Position numbers and translations under genes: made by a program
Assembly: GCA_910576975.1 (NCBI GenBank)
Contig: CAJTJY010000016.1
Span: 1 to 64,000, forward strand
Direction of reading: 5' to 3'
DNA length: 64,000 nucleotides
Source: an uncultured Lachnospiraceae bacterium
Lineage (GTDB): Bacteria; Bacillota; Clostridia; Lachnospirales; Lachnospiraceae
Shown here: positions 1 to 7,838 of the stretch, one piece after another
How the letters are laid out: each line of letters starts with the position of its first letter
Numbering within the stretch: the first letter of the stretch is position 1
Notes under the pieces: generated by a model
Told to the model about the DNA's origin: nothing
Databases searched by the model: none
What the model saw: only the letters and a program-made list of their open reading frames with translations

Positions 1-83
1 CTGGCAGGTAAAAATTTTTATTTTTTTAACTGTCTACTTGACAGGGAGCGGTTCATTTTGAAAATCAATCGGCTATGTAAAAT
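1..83. other. AT-rich flank downstream of the abi-like gene
   Basis: This short AT-rich stretch lies beyond the stop of the abortive-infection-like gene. It holds a 5-bp inverted repeat, CTGTC/GACAG with a 5-nt loop at about 31-45, but no U-tract that would make it a convincing terminator. No coding region is supported. Confidence 0.4.
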
Positions 84-980
84 TTATTGATTATTTTTAT
101 AAATTGACAAAATATATTCACATATGGTAATAGAAGAATTCATAACAAGCCTTGCTTCATGCTCTCTGATTGCATACCGCTTTTGTCCTGCTCCATGACT
201 ATCACTGGTTTTATTCCTTAACTCAGCAATTGCCCTTACTATTCTTTCCAAACCACTAAATAAGCTATTGATTCTGTGGTCAATATCGCTACTTTGATTC
301 AATCCGTACTTCTCTTTTATCTTTCCATAATACTGCGTTAAATCACCATTCATCTTAACGTCAACTTTTTCATTTTCCAAAACATATAAAAATACTTCTT
401 CCATCAACGTTCTCGACTTTGTTATTACACTATCATAATTTCCATTGGATAAATCCTCAGTACATCTTGTCCTTAAACTGTGTATATATTCCATATTCAC
501 AATATTAAAAACCGGAGCTTCTATTTGTATATCTTTCTGAAACTCAACAAGATAAAATTTCTCATTGACTACCTTCAATTCATGTTTTCCTAAAAACAGA
601 TTTGCATTTATAGCGTCCAATGCCCATTTCTTTGCTTTGTCATATGCCTCCTGAATAGTATTCCTATCACCCAATTCTGTCAAATAATCAAATTGCGTCA
701 TTGAAAACATATATGCTAAAACATTAGACACCATTTCACGTTTAATGATATTTAACAGAAATGCTTTAAACATTTCACATCTGGAACTACAACCTAACTC
801 ATCTTCCTTATAAACAATTGGAAATCCGAACCTTGTCGCTAATGAACAAATATCTTGACCTCTTAAATAAGGCAAACCTAATCTATACCCTTCTGATTGA
901 CAATCAGCATTATCTCCGATTAATATACGGATGATCTTGTCTGTGCATAATAATTCCCATCTATTTTTCAATGACAACAC
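84..980 (-). CDS. Abortive infection family protein (Abi_C-type C-terminus)
   Basis: This is a 298-residue soluble protein. The C-terminal third (about 165-298) resembles the Abi_C domain of abortive phage infection proteins. It carries the typical LRNKTSDSHG motif at 254-263, followed by a helix with HEARLVMNSS. The N-terminal 160 residues match nothing I recognise. GTG at 980 overlaps the ribosome site AGGGGGTG, so the true start is more likely TTG at 971, nine bases from it, giving an N-terminus beginning MKNRWELL. The gene is visibly more AT-rich than its neighbours, has its own sigma-A promoter and faces away from no obvious partner, which fits a horizontally acquired defence gene. Domain call is by motif recognition; a defence role is inference. 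Confidence 0.65.
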   Translation of the reverse strand: MLSLKNRWELLCTDKIIRILIGDNADCQSEGYRLGLPYLRGQDICSLATRFGFPIVYKEDELGCSSRCEMFKAFLLNIIKREMVSNVLAYMFSMTQFDYLTELGDRNTIQEAYDKAKKWALDAINANLFLGKHELKVVNEKFYLVEFQKDIQIEAPVFNIVNMEYIHSLRTRCTEDLSNGNYDSVITKSRTLMEEVFLYVLENEKVDVKMNGDLTQYYGKIKEKYGLNQSSDIDHRINSLFSGLERIVRAIAELRNKTSDSHGAGQKRYAIREHEARLVMNSSITICEYILSIYKNNQ

Positions 981-1033
981 CCCCTATCTATAAAGATACA
1001 TAATTTCTGATAACATCGTTTTCTTCTTTACTC

Positions 1034-1062
1034 ATTATAGGCCAATTTCACGCCTCTATCAA
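1034..1062 (-). promoter_or_regulatory. Sigma-A promoter of the abi-like gene
   Basis: On the minus strand TTGATA (1057-1062) and TATAAT (1034-1039) are separated by exactly 17 bases. The -10 hexamer is about 54 bases upstream of the GTG at 980. The near-consensus match suggests strong constitutive expression. Confidence 0.75.
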
Positions 1063-1324
1063 CCAATAATCTCTATCATCACCGTAATTCCTATATGATA
1101 AGATATAACAGCTTACGCACCCTAATACCATTTAGAGAAAATCCATGTAAATCTACGTCCAGAAACACCAAGCAAACTTCTCCCCTTTTCCCAAAAGAAC
1201 GAGGCAAACTTTCACACACCATTTGGGGGATACCCTTTCCCCCAACTCTTCCCCCAAAAATCCCCCAAATCGGCACTCAAAATACGGTAATTTACGATAA
1301 GTTATGAACCTCTCCCAAGAACGC
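1063..1324. other. Intergenic region with G5/C5-rich inverted repeat
   Basis: No credible gene lies here. ATTTGGGGGAT (1221-1231) and ATCCCCCAAAT (1260-1270) form a perfect 11-bp inverted repeat. The intervening loop holds two further C5 tracts that could compete for the same G5 arm. There is no U-tract, so this is not a simple terminator. Confidence 0.4.
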
Positions 1325-1366
1325 AAAAAACCCCTGAAAATGCCCATTCTATGGGATTTTCAGGGG
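1325..1366 (-). terminator. Rho-independent terminator of rpsB-tsf
   Basis: CCCCTGAAAA (1331-1340) pairs with TTTTCAGGGG (1357-1366), with a second inner stem CCCAT/ATGGG at 1343-1355. On the minus strand the stem is followed by a run of six U (1325-1330). It lies 27 bases past the tsf stop. Confidence 0.92.
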
Positions 1367-1392
1367 TTCGTAAATCAATTCTTCTCAGAAGT

Positions 1393-2328
1393 TTACTGAT
1401 TCATCTGCGCAGCAACCTCAGCAGCAAAATCCTCCTGTTTCTTCTCCAGTCCTTCTCCAGTCTCAAAGCGAACAAATCTCTTCACAGAAACTGTTGCGCC
1501 AGCTTCTTTGGAAACCGCCTCCAAATATTTTCCAACAGTCTGTTTTCCATCTTCTGCCTTCACATATACCTGGTCTACAAGGCAGATCTCTTTCAGCTCC
1601 TTGCTGACACGTCCCTCTATTATTCCATTGATAACTTTTTCAGGTTTCTGGGATTCTTTGGGATCATTCATAATCTGCGCCCGCAGAATTTCTTTCTCAT
1701 GAGCAATGTACTCTTCGCTGATTTCGTCTCTGGAAACATATTTTGGAGAAAGAGCTGCAATCTGCATAGCGAGATTTGTCAAAGCTTCTTTGACAGCATC
1801 ATTGACAACAGAAGTCTCTGCTTCTACGATAACGCCAATTCTTCCGCCGCCATGGATATAAGAAACAACGCATCCATTTTCTGCAACAACTTTCTCAAAC
1901 CTTCGGATATTGAGATTTTCACCAATCACTGCAATTTTTTCTACCAAGGCATCTTTTACTGTCTTGCTAGAATCTTCTTTCCATGCCTCAGCCATAAATG
2001 CTTCCAAGTCTGCAGCATCAGAGTTTACCGCCTGTGTTGCCACCGCTTCCACAAAGTCCTTAAATGTATCATTCTTAGCAACAAAGTCTGTTTCGGAATT
2101 TACTTCCACTACGGCTGCAGTTTTATCATCCTTTACAACTACGGTACAAAGTCCTTCTGCAGCTATTCTCCCTGCTTTCTTTTCTGCTTTTGCCTGTCCA
2201 TTCTTTCTCAAAAATTCTACTGCGGCATCCATATCGCCATTGGTCTCATTTAAAGCCTTTTTGCAGTCCATCATGCCTGCTCCGGTCATCTCTCTTAATT
2301 CTTTTACCATTGCTGCTGTAATAGCCAT
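1393..2328 (-). CDS. tsf: Translation elongation factor Ts
   Basis: EF-Ts is the guanine nucleotide exchange factor that recycles EF-Tu. The 311-residue protein has the N-terminal UBA-like region beginning MAITAAMVKELREMTGAG and the conserved ETDFVAKN core motif that contacts EF-Tu. ATG at 2328 is chosen because GGAGG at 2337-2341 sits eight bases upstream; an in-frame ATG at 2343 has no such site. It follows rpsB by 166 bases, the standard bacterial pair, and is closed by the terminator at 1325-1366. Confidence 0.97.
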   Translation of the reverse strand: MAITAAMVKELREMTGAGMMDCKKALNETNGDMDAAVEFLRKNGQAKAEKKAGRIAAEGLCTVVVKDDKTAAVVEVNSETDFVAKNDTFKDFVEAVATQAVNSDAADLEAFMAEAWKEDSSKTVKDALVEKIAVIGENLNIRRFEKVVAENGCVVSYIHGGGRIGVIVEAETSVVNDAVKEALTNLAMQIAALSPKYVSRDEISEEYIAHEKEILRAQIMNDPKESQKPEKVINGIIEGRVSKELKEICLVDQVYVKAEDGKQTVGKYLEAVSKEAGATVSVKRFVRFETGEGLEKKQEDFAAEVAAQMNQ

Positions 2329-2423
2329 TTTTAATTCCTCCATCTATTATTCTAATTCCAAACATGATAACAATCCTGAATAAAGCTTGCAAGGTAAACT
2401 GTTATCTCAAATATACTTTAATT

Positions 2424-2449
2424 GAGGACAGGCAATATTGTCTGTCCTC
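2424..2449 (-). other. Hairpin between rpsB and tsf
   Basis: GAGGACAGGCAA and TTGTCTGTCCTC form a 12-bp stem with one non-Watson-Crick pair and a 2-nt loop. It lies in the rpsB-tsf spacer. No U-tract follows in the minus direction, so it is better read as an attenuation, processing or stability structure than as a full terminator. Confidence 0.6.
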
Positions 2450-2494
2450 TCATAACATTCATACAAAATCTGTAGCATAAAGCCGCTGTATTTA

Positions 2495-3229
2495 TTATTC
2501 TGCTTCTGCTGCCTCTACCGTAGCCTCGGCAACGTCTTCCTCAATTGTTCCCTGATTTGCTTCCACTACTGCATCTGCCATCTTAGAAACAATCAATTTC
2601 ACGGCTCTGATCGCATCATCATTTCCCGGAATTACATAATCTAACTCTTCAGGATCGCAATTGGTATCACAGATGCCAATCAATGGAATTCCCAATGTAT
2701 GAGCCTCTTGCACGCAAATTCTTTCTTTCTTAGGATCAACAATAAAAATTGCATCCGGAATTCTCTTCATTTCCTTAATTCCGCCAAGATTCTTCTCTAA
2801 TTTTTCCCATTCTTTGCGTAGTGCGATAACTTCTTTCTTGGGAAGAACGTCAAAGGTGCCGTCTTCTGCCATAGCCTCAATTGCTTTCAATCTGCCAATG
2901 CGGCTCTGGATAGTCTTGAAGTTTGTCAGCATGCCGCCTAACCATCTTTCATTTACATAGAACATTCCACAGCGCTCTGCTTCCGCCTTGATAGCATCCT
3001 GCGCCTGCTTCTTCGTTCCAACAAAAAGAATCGTACCGCCTTCGGCAACAATATTTGCCACTGCCTTATAAGCTTCGTCTACTTTCCCTACTGATTTCTG
3101 AAGATCAATGATATAAATACCATTTCTCTCCGTATAAATGTAGGGAGCCATTTTGGGGTTCCATCTTCTTGTCTGATGTCCAAAATGAACACCTGCCTCT
3201 AATAACTGTTTCATTGAAATAACGCCCAT
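2495..3229 (-). CDS. rpsB: 30S ribosomal protein S2
   Basis: S2 is a small-subunit ribosomal protein; length is 244 residues. It has the typical start MGVISMKQLLEAGVHFGHQT, the RRWNPKM segment and the FVGTKKQAQ and DTNCDPE motifs. ATG at 3229 is preceded by GGAGG with normal spacing, and upstream in-frame codons are not needed. As in B. subtilis, rpsB-tsf lies directly downstream of the fla/che operon on the same strand, but a dedicated promoter at 3394-3422 drives it. Confidence 0.97.
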   Translation of the reverse strand: MGVISMKQLLEAGVHFGHQTRRWNPKMAPYIYTERNGIYIIDLQKSVGKVDEAYKAVANIVAEGGTILFVGTKKQAQDAIKAEAERCGMFYVNERWLGGMLTNFKTIQSRIGRLKAIEAMAEDGTFDVLPKKEVIALRKEWEKLEKNLGGIKEMKRIPDAIFIVDPKKERICVQEAHTLGIPLIGICDTNCDPEELDYVIPGNDDAIRAVKLIVSKMADAVVEANQGTIEEDVAEATVEAAEAE

Positions 3230-3393
3230 TTCTCTACCTCCGTTTGGTTTTAATCTTCCATGTGCTTCCTCCCGGGAAACTACCGAAAAGGCACCAGCTT
3301 TCCGATCTGCACATGTGTTTGATGTCATTAAATCATCAAAAAATTCATGACCTGAGCTAACTATAAATTGCTGATTACTGCAATTCGGCTTTT

Positions 3394-3422
3394 ATATTAT
3401 CATAAAAATTATGTGCTTGCAA
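3394..3422 (-). promoter_or_regulatory. Sigma-A promoter of rpsB-tsf (extended -10)
   Basis: On the minus strand TTGCAA (3417-3422) and TAATAT (3394-3399) are 17 bases apart, and the -10 is preceded by TGA, giving an extended -10. The transcript would have a leader of roughly 155-160 nt before the rpsB ATG, long enough for feedback control by S2, which I did not demonstrate. Confidence 0.75.
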
Positions 3423-3425
3423 GTC

Positions 3426-3995
3426 CTACAGGCTTTTTCCTTGCAAAATTTGGATAATTTCATCATCCGTCGCACTTTTTGGAATCTGATAAACGCCTAC
3501 TCGAAGAGAATCGTCTGCCCCTTTCTGAGTTAGATATTGATTAAAGGCAGTGGCGTCTGCAACAAGTCCTATTTCAAACAACTTTTGACTTATTACGTCA
3601 GAAAATTCCCCTGACTTAATTTCGAATTGCACAGTTCCTAGCATGTCATCCTCTTGTGGCTGACTATCCGGGGTCTGATCATCATTTCCCTCTGGCTCAG
3701 ATGGGGTATCAGAATCATCTTCCCCATTCTCTTGCGGTTCTGGGCTATCCTCTAGTTTCTCTTCTTGCTTCTCTTCTTTTTTCTCATTCAACGGTCCCCG
3801 GACCTTTGGCGGTTCTTCATCTTCCGCTGGTTCCTTTGCCTCCTCTTCCATTACCATTCCCAGAAGCCTTGCGCGTTCGATAATCTCTGCGTCAGTCAAA
3901 GTTTCCCTTTTATTTCCTGAGAGGGCAATTCCCATAATAATTGCGGTACATATAATGCCAATTCCTAATCCACGCAAATAATATTTTAATTTCAT
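3426..3995 (-). CDS. Membrane-anchored MltG/YceG-like protein lacking the catalytic domain
   Basis: This 189-residue protein has one N-terminal membrane segment (about 8-28), a long acidic, proline- and glutamate-rich linker (about 50-117) and a C-terminal domain of about 70 residues. The C-terminal part (IKSGEFSDVISQKLFEIGLV, then VGVYQIP) resembles the LysM-like subdomain of MltG (YceG), the endolytic murein transglycosylase. The much larger catalytic domain is absent, so lytic activity is not expected. It is the last gene of the fla/che operon, three bases after the DUF6115 gene, suggesting a wall-binding or localisation role in motility (inference). Confidence 0.6.
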   Translation of the reverse strand: MKLKYYLRGLGIGIICTAIIMGIALSGNKRETLTDAEIIERARLLGMVMEEEAKEPAEDEEPPKVRGPLNEKKEEKQEEKLEDSPEPQENGEDDSDTPSEPEGNDDQTPDSQPQEDDMLGTVQFEIKSGEFSDVISQKLFEIGLVADATAFNQYLTQKGADDSLRVGVYQIPKSATDDEIIQILQGKSL

Positions 3996-3998
3996 AAA

Positions 3999-4703
3999 TT
4001 ACAATTCTTCCTCTCTGAATAATCCTATTACAAGCTTTACTTCTCCGACACCCAGACCTAATTCTTTTGCAATCTCCACCGCAGATTTTCCTTCCTTATA
4101 TTTCTTAAGAATCATCTGATTATGATTGACAAGTTCATCTTGCTCTTTCGCAGATGATTCATCTTTCTGTGCAGGGGCCTCTTGGGAAGCAATTTCTGGC
4201 GGATCTGGCTCTGTATTTTTAGACTCCTGAACCTTATGAAGAATTTCATCTGACTCGTCCACCGTTTTCTGAATATTTTGCTGCAGCTCTTCCAAATGAA
4301 TTGCAAGCTGTGCTAGATTCCCGGCATATTTTGTCAATTCCGAATGTTTGTCATTCAACATACTATACAAAAACATGACTTCATTGTGTGTTTTATTGAT
4401 AGATTCCAATACGGTGTCAGAGTATTCTGTAAGAACCCTCATCTTCTCATTCGTCTCTTTGTCCAAGGCACGCTCCACAATCTCCATGGATTTCTCTATG
4501 GAATGATCCACAACCTGGTCTACCATGCTGTTTACTTTCACCTGGGCATCGTTTAAATTGTGTTCCAGAATCTTCTGCATTTCTTCCGTACTAAGTTCTG
4601 CAATCTTATCCAATTCTTTATTAGACAGTTTTTCCGTAATAAAAAAACTGGCAATCATTAGAACAATTCCAACAACTAATAAAACAATTTCTAACACACT
4701 CAT
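3999..4703 (-). CDS. DUF6115 protein in the SwrB position
   Basis: This 234-residue protein has an N-terminal membrane segment (about 4-24), a long coiled-coil-like helical region (about 30-150), an acidic/proline linker and a C-terminal helix-turn-helix-like tail (KYKEGKSAVEIAKELGLG, then VKLVIGLF). The architecture and place between sigD and rpsB match SwrB (YlxL) of B. subtilis, which promotes basal body maturation. That equivalence rests on synteny and layout, not on an alignment. It ends four bases before the MltG-like gene. Confidence 0.65.
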   Translation of the reverse strand: MSVLEIVLLVVGIVLMIASFFITEKLSNKELDKIAELSTEEMQKILEHNLNDAQVKVNSMVDQVVDHSIEKSMEIVERALDKETNEKMRVLTEYSDTVLESINKTHNEVMFLYSMLNDKHSELTKYAGNLAQLAIHLEELQQNIQKTVDESDEILHKVQESKNTEPDPPEIASQEAPAQKDESSAKEQDELVNHNQMILKKYKEGKSAVEIAKELGLGVGEVKLVIGLFREEEL

Positions 4704-4711
4704 TTTACTAC

Positions 4712-5029
4712 CTATACTTTCATATCAAAACCGCCTGAAGAAGTTTTGACATTCACCTTTCCACTGTTATCGTCCTTCTTCTTTTTCTTCTTCGTCCGAT
4801 GATCCTCATATTCATTACTCCCTTTTTCCCGGGCATCAAACTTTTTCTCTGGATTGTCAGAATCATTGGCATGGTTCACCTGATGCATATGGTGTACGGT
4901 TTCTTTCGCAAACTGTGTCTGCACGTTATGCTGTTGCAGCATCGGCTTATTGTCCTCATTCTGCTTTAAGGTGCTCATATCCTGGCTTCTCTGCACAACT
5001 CCACTAAATTCAACTGGTCTAATAGCCAT
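4712..5029 (-). CDS. Small hydrophilic protein of the fla/che operon, unknown function
   Basis: This 105-residue protein starts MAIRPVEFSGVVQRSQDMS and has no membrane segment. It is rich in Gln, His, Asn and charged residues, with a basic KKKKKK tract near residue 85-90. ATG at 5029 is preceded by GGGAGG with good spacing. I recognise no domain. Its position between fapA and the DUF6115 gene, all tightly packed, argues that it is a real flagellar-operon product. Confidence 0.6.
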   Translation of the reverse strand: MAIRPVEFSGVVQRSQDMSTLKQNEDNKPMLQQHNVQTQFAKETVHHMHQVNHANDSDNPEKKFDAREKGSNEYEDHRTKKKKKKDDNSGKVNVKTSSGGFDMKV

Positions 5030-5115
5030 GTTTTCCTCCCTTCCACACACTCATTGGCAAAAACAAGCGATTCATATCGATCCTTTGTGTCTTCATATGC
5101 GCTATTATCAAGATC

Positions 5116-6723
5116 CTACAAAGGACGGGCAACAATCTCCCCCCGTTCCTTTACGTATCTCGCATGAGAACGATCGTGCTTAATATTCAGGGTTATATCA
5201 GAGATTGTAATATTGACGCCTGGATAAATAGTTCCTCGAACTTTTATCTTTGCATTCGTAGACATCTTGATTCTCTCTTGAAGTTTTTTCATCTCATCCT
5301 TTTGTTTCTTAAGCTGACTTTGCTTTTCACGGAACCCTTTCGCAATTTGCTGTACCTGCTGTACCCGCTCTGGCGAAACGGTTTCTTTTTTCTGAAGTCT
5401 CTCATTAAAATTTACCAGGATGGGACGCATTCTTTCGATTTCTTTGACAATCTCTTCCACGCTTTCTTGCATTTCCTTGTATCGTTCTTTGACAGAAGGA
5501 TCTACGCCTACTTCGATCTTGGTAATCGTTCCCATTTCAGAGCCTATGGTCTGAGCCTCTATCACATTTCCAGCACGAATCAAACCGCCGCTGACAAACC
5601 CCTTTTTTCCGCTGACACGGATGTCTGCTCCGGCTGATACCTGGCTGTGTAGAATGCACCCTGTCTCAATGAAGCCGCCAGACTTAACTGTGGCGTTCTC
5701 AATAAACTTAGATATCAGGCTTTCCTTAGCTTCCACCTTGCCCTTGCCCATTCCATTAATGCCCCGTTTTACGATAATCTGGCCTCCGGCAGACAGAAAT
5801 GCTGCTTCGACCACGCCGTCAATCACGATGTCGCCTTTTGCTCTGACAGAAAATCCGCTCTTAACGTTTCCTTTAATTGCTACATTTCCGTCATAAACAA
5901 TGTTCCCTGTAGCATTGTCTACATCTGCAGGCACTTCAAAAACATCCGCCACAAATACTTTGCTGTTCACTAAGCTGGCATGCCCAGTAACATTAGAATA
6001 AATCTCCATTTTATCTTCTGAGAGCGTTATGTTGTTCCCATACTCCAGTTTTAAATTCTTTTCCTGCCGTCCATTAATAGGGTTGCCATATACATCTTTC
6101 CCAGGCGTTCCCGGAACTGGCGGATGCAATTTTGCAAGCGTCTGTCCCTTTTCCACATGGCTAATCGTATTGAGCTCCCGATAATCGACCGTGCCATCTT
6201 CATTTTTTTTAGGCCTGAGATTGTGGTTCGTATTAAAAAGATACTCAATTTTAGCATCTTTTCCATTTATGGGAGGAGTGCCTTTCGCAAAAATAAAGTC
6301 AGTACAATATTGACGGTTCTTCAAGAAGTTTTGAATGGCTTCTTGCTGAATTCCAGATGTCACTTTCTGGGAGCTCAAAACTCCAACAATATCCTGTTCG
6401 GTCATCAATGACCCCTTATTGGAAGGAGCATAAAAACGGCAGAAAACCAACATTTTGTCCCCTGAAACTGTCACTTCCATTTCCTCATCTTCGTCGAAGC
6501 CACTGCCGTCCCCGATATAGATTTCTTTAACGTTTGTCCCCGTCGAAGACAATATGGCGTCATTCAGTTCTTTTAGCTGAAATCCTGAATATCCTTTTCG
6601 TTCCAGATATTCCAAAACTTCTTTGACTTCGAGCTGTTTTCCGCCATTTTCTGGGGGATATATTTGAAGAAACGCCCCCATCTCTCTGATATCTAATTTA
6701 AAATAGCCATTTTTAACTTCCAT
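5116..6723 (-). CDS. fapA: FapA family protein (DUF342)
   Basis: This 535-residue protein has the FapA/DUF342 architecture. An N-terminal region is followed by a central glycine-rich repetitive beta-helix (about 240-395, with repeated segments such as GDIVIDG and GGQIIVKRGING) and then a coiled coil (about 405-490). Such proteins are polymer-forming-like and occur widely in clostridial fla operons; FapA of Vibrio was linked to flagellar assembly and pole development. The start at 6723 has AGGAGGGAG upstream. It follows sigD by 19 bases and is cotranscribed. Confidence 0.85.
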   Translation of the reverse strand: MEVKNGYFKLDIREMGAFLQIYPPENGGKQLEVKEVLEYLERKGYSGFQLKELNDAILSSTGTNVKEIYIGDGSGFDEDEEMEVTVSGDKMLVFCRFYAPSNKGSLMTEQDIVGVLSSQKVTSGIQQEAIQNFLKNRQYCTDFIFAKGTPPINGKDAKIEYLFNTNHNLRPKKNEDGTVDYRELNTISHVEKGQTLAKLHPPVPGTPGKDVYGNPINGRQEKNLKLEYGNNITLSEDKMEIYSNVTGHASLVNSKVFVADVFEVPADVDNATGNIVYDGNVAIKGNVKSGFSVRAKGDIVIDGVVEAAFLSAGGQIIVKRGINGMGKGKVEAKESLISKFIENATVKSGGFIETGCILHSQVSAGADIRVSGKKGFVSGGLIRAGNVIEAQTIGSEMGTITKIEVGVDPSVKERYKEMQESVEEIVKEIERMRPILVNFNERLQKKETVSPERVQQVQQIAKGFREKQSQLKKQKDEMKKLQERIKMSTNAKIKVRGTIYPGVNITISDITLNIKHDRSHARYVKERGEIVARPL

Positions 6724-6742
6724 GAACTTTTACTCCCTCCTC

Positions 6743-7507
6743 TCAATCCACCAATATATTCATGTATGGTCCCAACGTCTTTTTCATTTTCGTTAATGCC
6801 TTTGTGTGTAGCTGGGAAATTCTGGATTCTGAAACCTCCAGGACATTACTGATTTCCTTTAAGGTTAAATCTTCATAATAATATAATGTAATGACCTTGC
6901 GTTCTTTTTCCGTAAGGATTTCCAGGGCTTCCCCCAGCATTTTCTTCAGCTCGTCTTCTGCCACAGCATCTTCAGGCTGAATGAAATGGGAATTGCCCTT
7001 GGCATCCATCACCGGCTCCATTCCCTGATCCACATATTCATTCAGGGAAACCATGTTGGTAATTTTTAGCTGTGACTGCCAATTTAAAAGTTCATCACTG
7101 CTCACCTTAAGCTCTTCGGCAATCTCTTCATCCGACGCTGTCCTACCTGTGCTAGCTTCAATCTTTTTGATTGCGCTCTCAATTTTCTTTTGTTTTTGCC
7201 TTACGGTCCTGGGAATCCAGTCCATTTTACGGATTTGATCCAGAATGGAGCCCCGAATTCTCAAGCTTGCATAAGTTTCAAATTTTACATCCTTATTGAT
7301 GTCAAACTTATCTATGGCATCAATAAGCCCAAAAATACCATACCCTACCAGGTCATCATATTCGACATTATATCCTAGATACATGCTGAGACGTCCTGCC
7401 ACAATTTTTACTAACGGCGCATATTCCACTATAATCTGTTCTCTTAATTCCAGTGTAGGTCTCTTTAAAAATTCAGCCCACAATTGTTCTCTTTCTGCTG
7501 CGTTCAT
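6743..7507 (-). CDS. sigD: Flagellar sigma factor SigD/FliA (sigma-28)
   Basis: This 254-residue sigma-70 family protein lacks region 1, as expected for the FliA/WhiG class. Region 2 covers about 20-95 (VEYDDLVGYGIFGLIDAIDKFD), region 3 about 100-175 and region 4 about 185-245 (LTLKEISNVLEVSESRISQL). It directs late genes such as flagellin and receptors, none of which lie in this window. Its place near the distal end of the 34-kb operon is as in B. subtilis, where distance from the promoter tunes the on/off decision to be motile. Confidence 0.93.
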   Translation of the reverse strand: MNAAEREQLWAEFLKRPTLELREQIIVEYAPLVKIVAGRLSMYLGYNVEYDDLVGYGIFGLIDAIDKFDINKDVKFETYASLRIRGSILDQIRKMDWIPRTVRQKQKKIESAIKKIEASTGRTASDEEIAEELKVSSDELLNWQSQLKITNMVSLNEYVDQGMEPVMDAKGNSHFIQPEDAVAEDELKKMLGEALEILTEKERKVITLYYYEDLTLKEISNVLEVSESRISQLHTKALTKMKKTLGPYMNILVD

Positions 7508-7555
7508 CCAAAGCCCCCAAAACTACGGAAACGCCATTAAGGCCTTCCGTGTTAT

Positions 7556-7825
7556 CTATTCTTCTTCTGCGGACTCCTCAGAAGCCCCTTCTTCGTCTTC
7601 GGGCTCTGTCTCATCCGCCGCCTCATCCGTGGCTTCTTCTGTCTCTTCCCTGAAATTTTTATCCAACACTAATTTTGCAATGCATCCCAGAATATAAAAG
7701 GATATTAAAACAATCACCAACGTTATTATAAACCGACTTGTGTCCATTTGTGTTACAAATCCCAGCAAACAGGTGATTAATCCTGCAAACAGTGTGATCA
7801 TTATCGGTACCTGTTTTGTTTTCAT
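7556..7825 (-). CDS. Small two-helix membrane protein with acidic tail, unknown function
   Basis: This 89-residue protein has two predicted membrane segments (about 8-26 and 31-52) and a strongly acidic, Glu-rich C-terminal tail of about 30 residues. It has a good ribosome site (AAAAGGTGAT) before ATG 7825. No domain is recognised. It lies between cheD and sigD, where B. subtilis has no extra gene, so it is a lineage-specific member of the operon. A role in chemotaxis or control of SigD is only inference. Confidence 0.6.
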   Translation of the reverse strand: MKTKQVPIMITLFAGLITCLLGFVTQMDTSRFIITLVIVLISFYILGCIAKLVLDKNFREETEEATDEAADETEPEDEEGASEESAEEE

Positions 7826-7838
7826 ATCCCATCACCTT

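Noticed and set aside
1351..2253. Plus-strand open frame of 300 codons opposite tsf
   Set aside because: It is fully antisense to tsf, has no ribosome site, and its Phe/Cys/Ser-rich translation looks like a reverse complement of a real gene.
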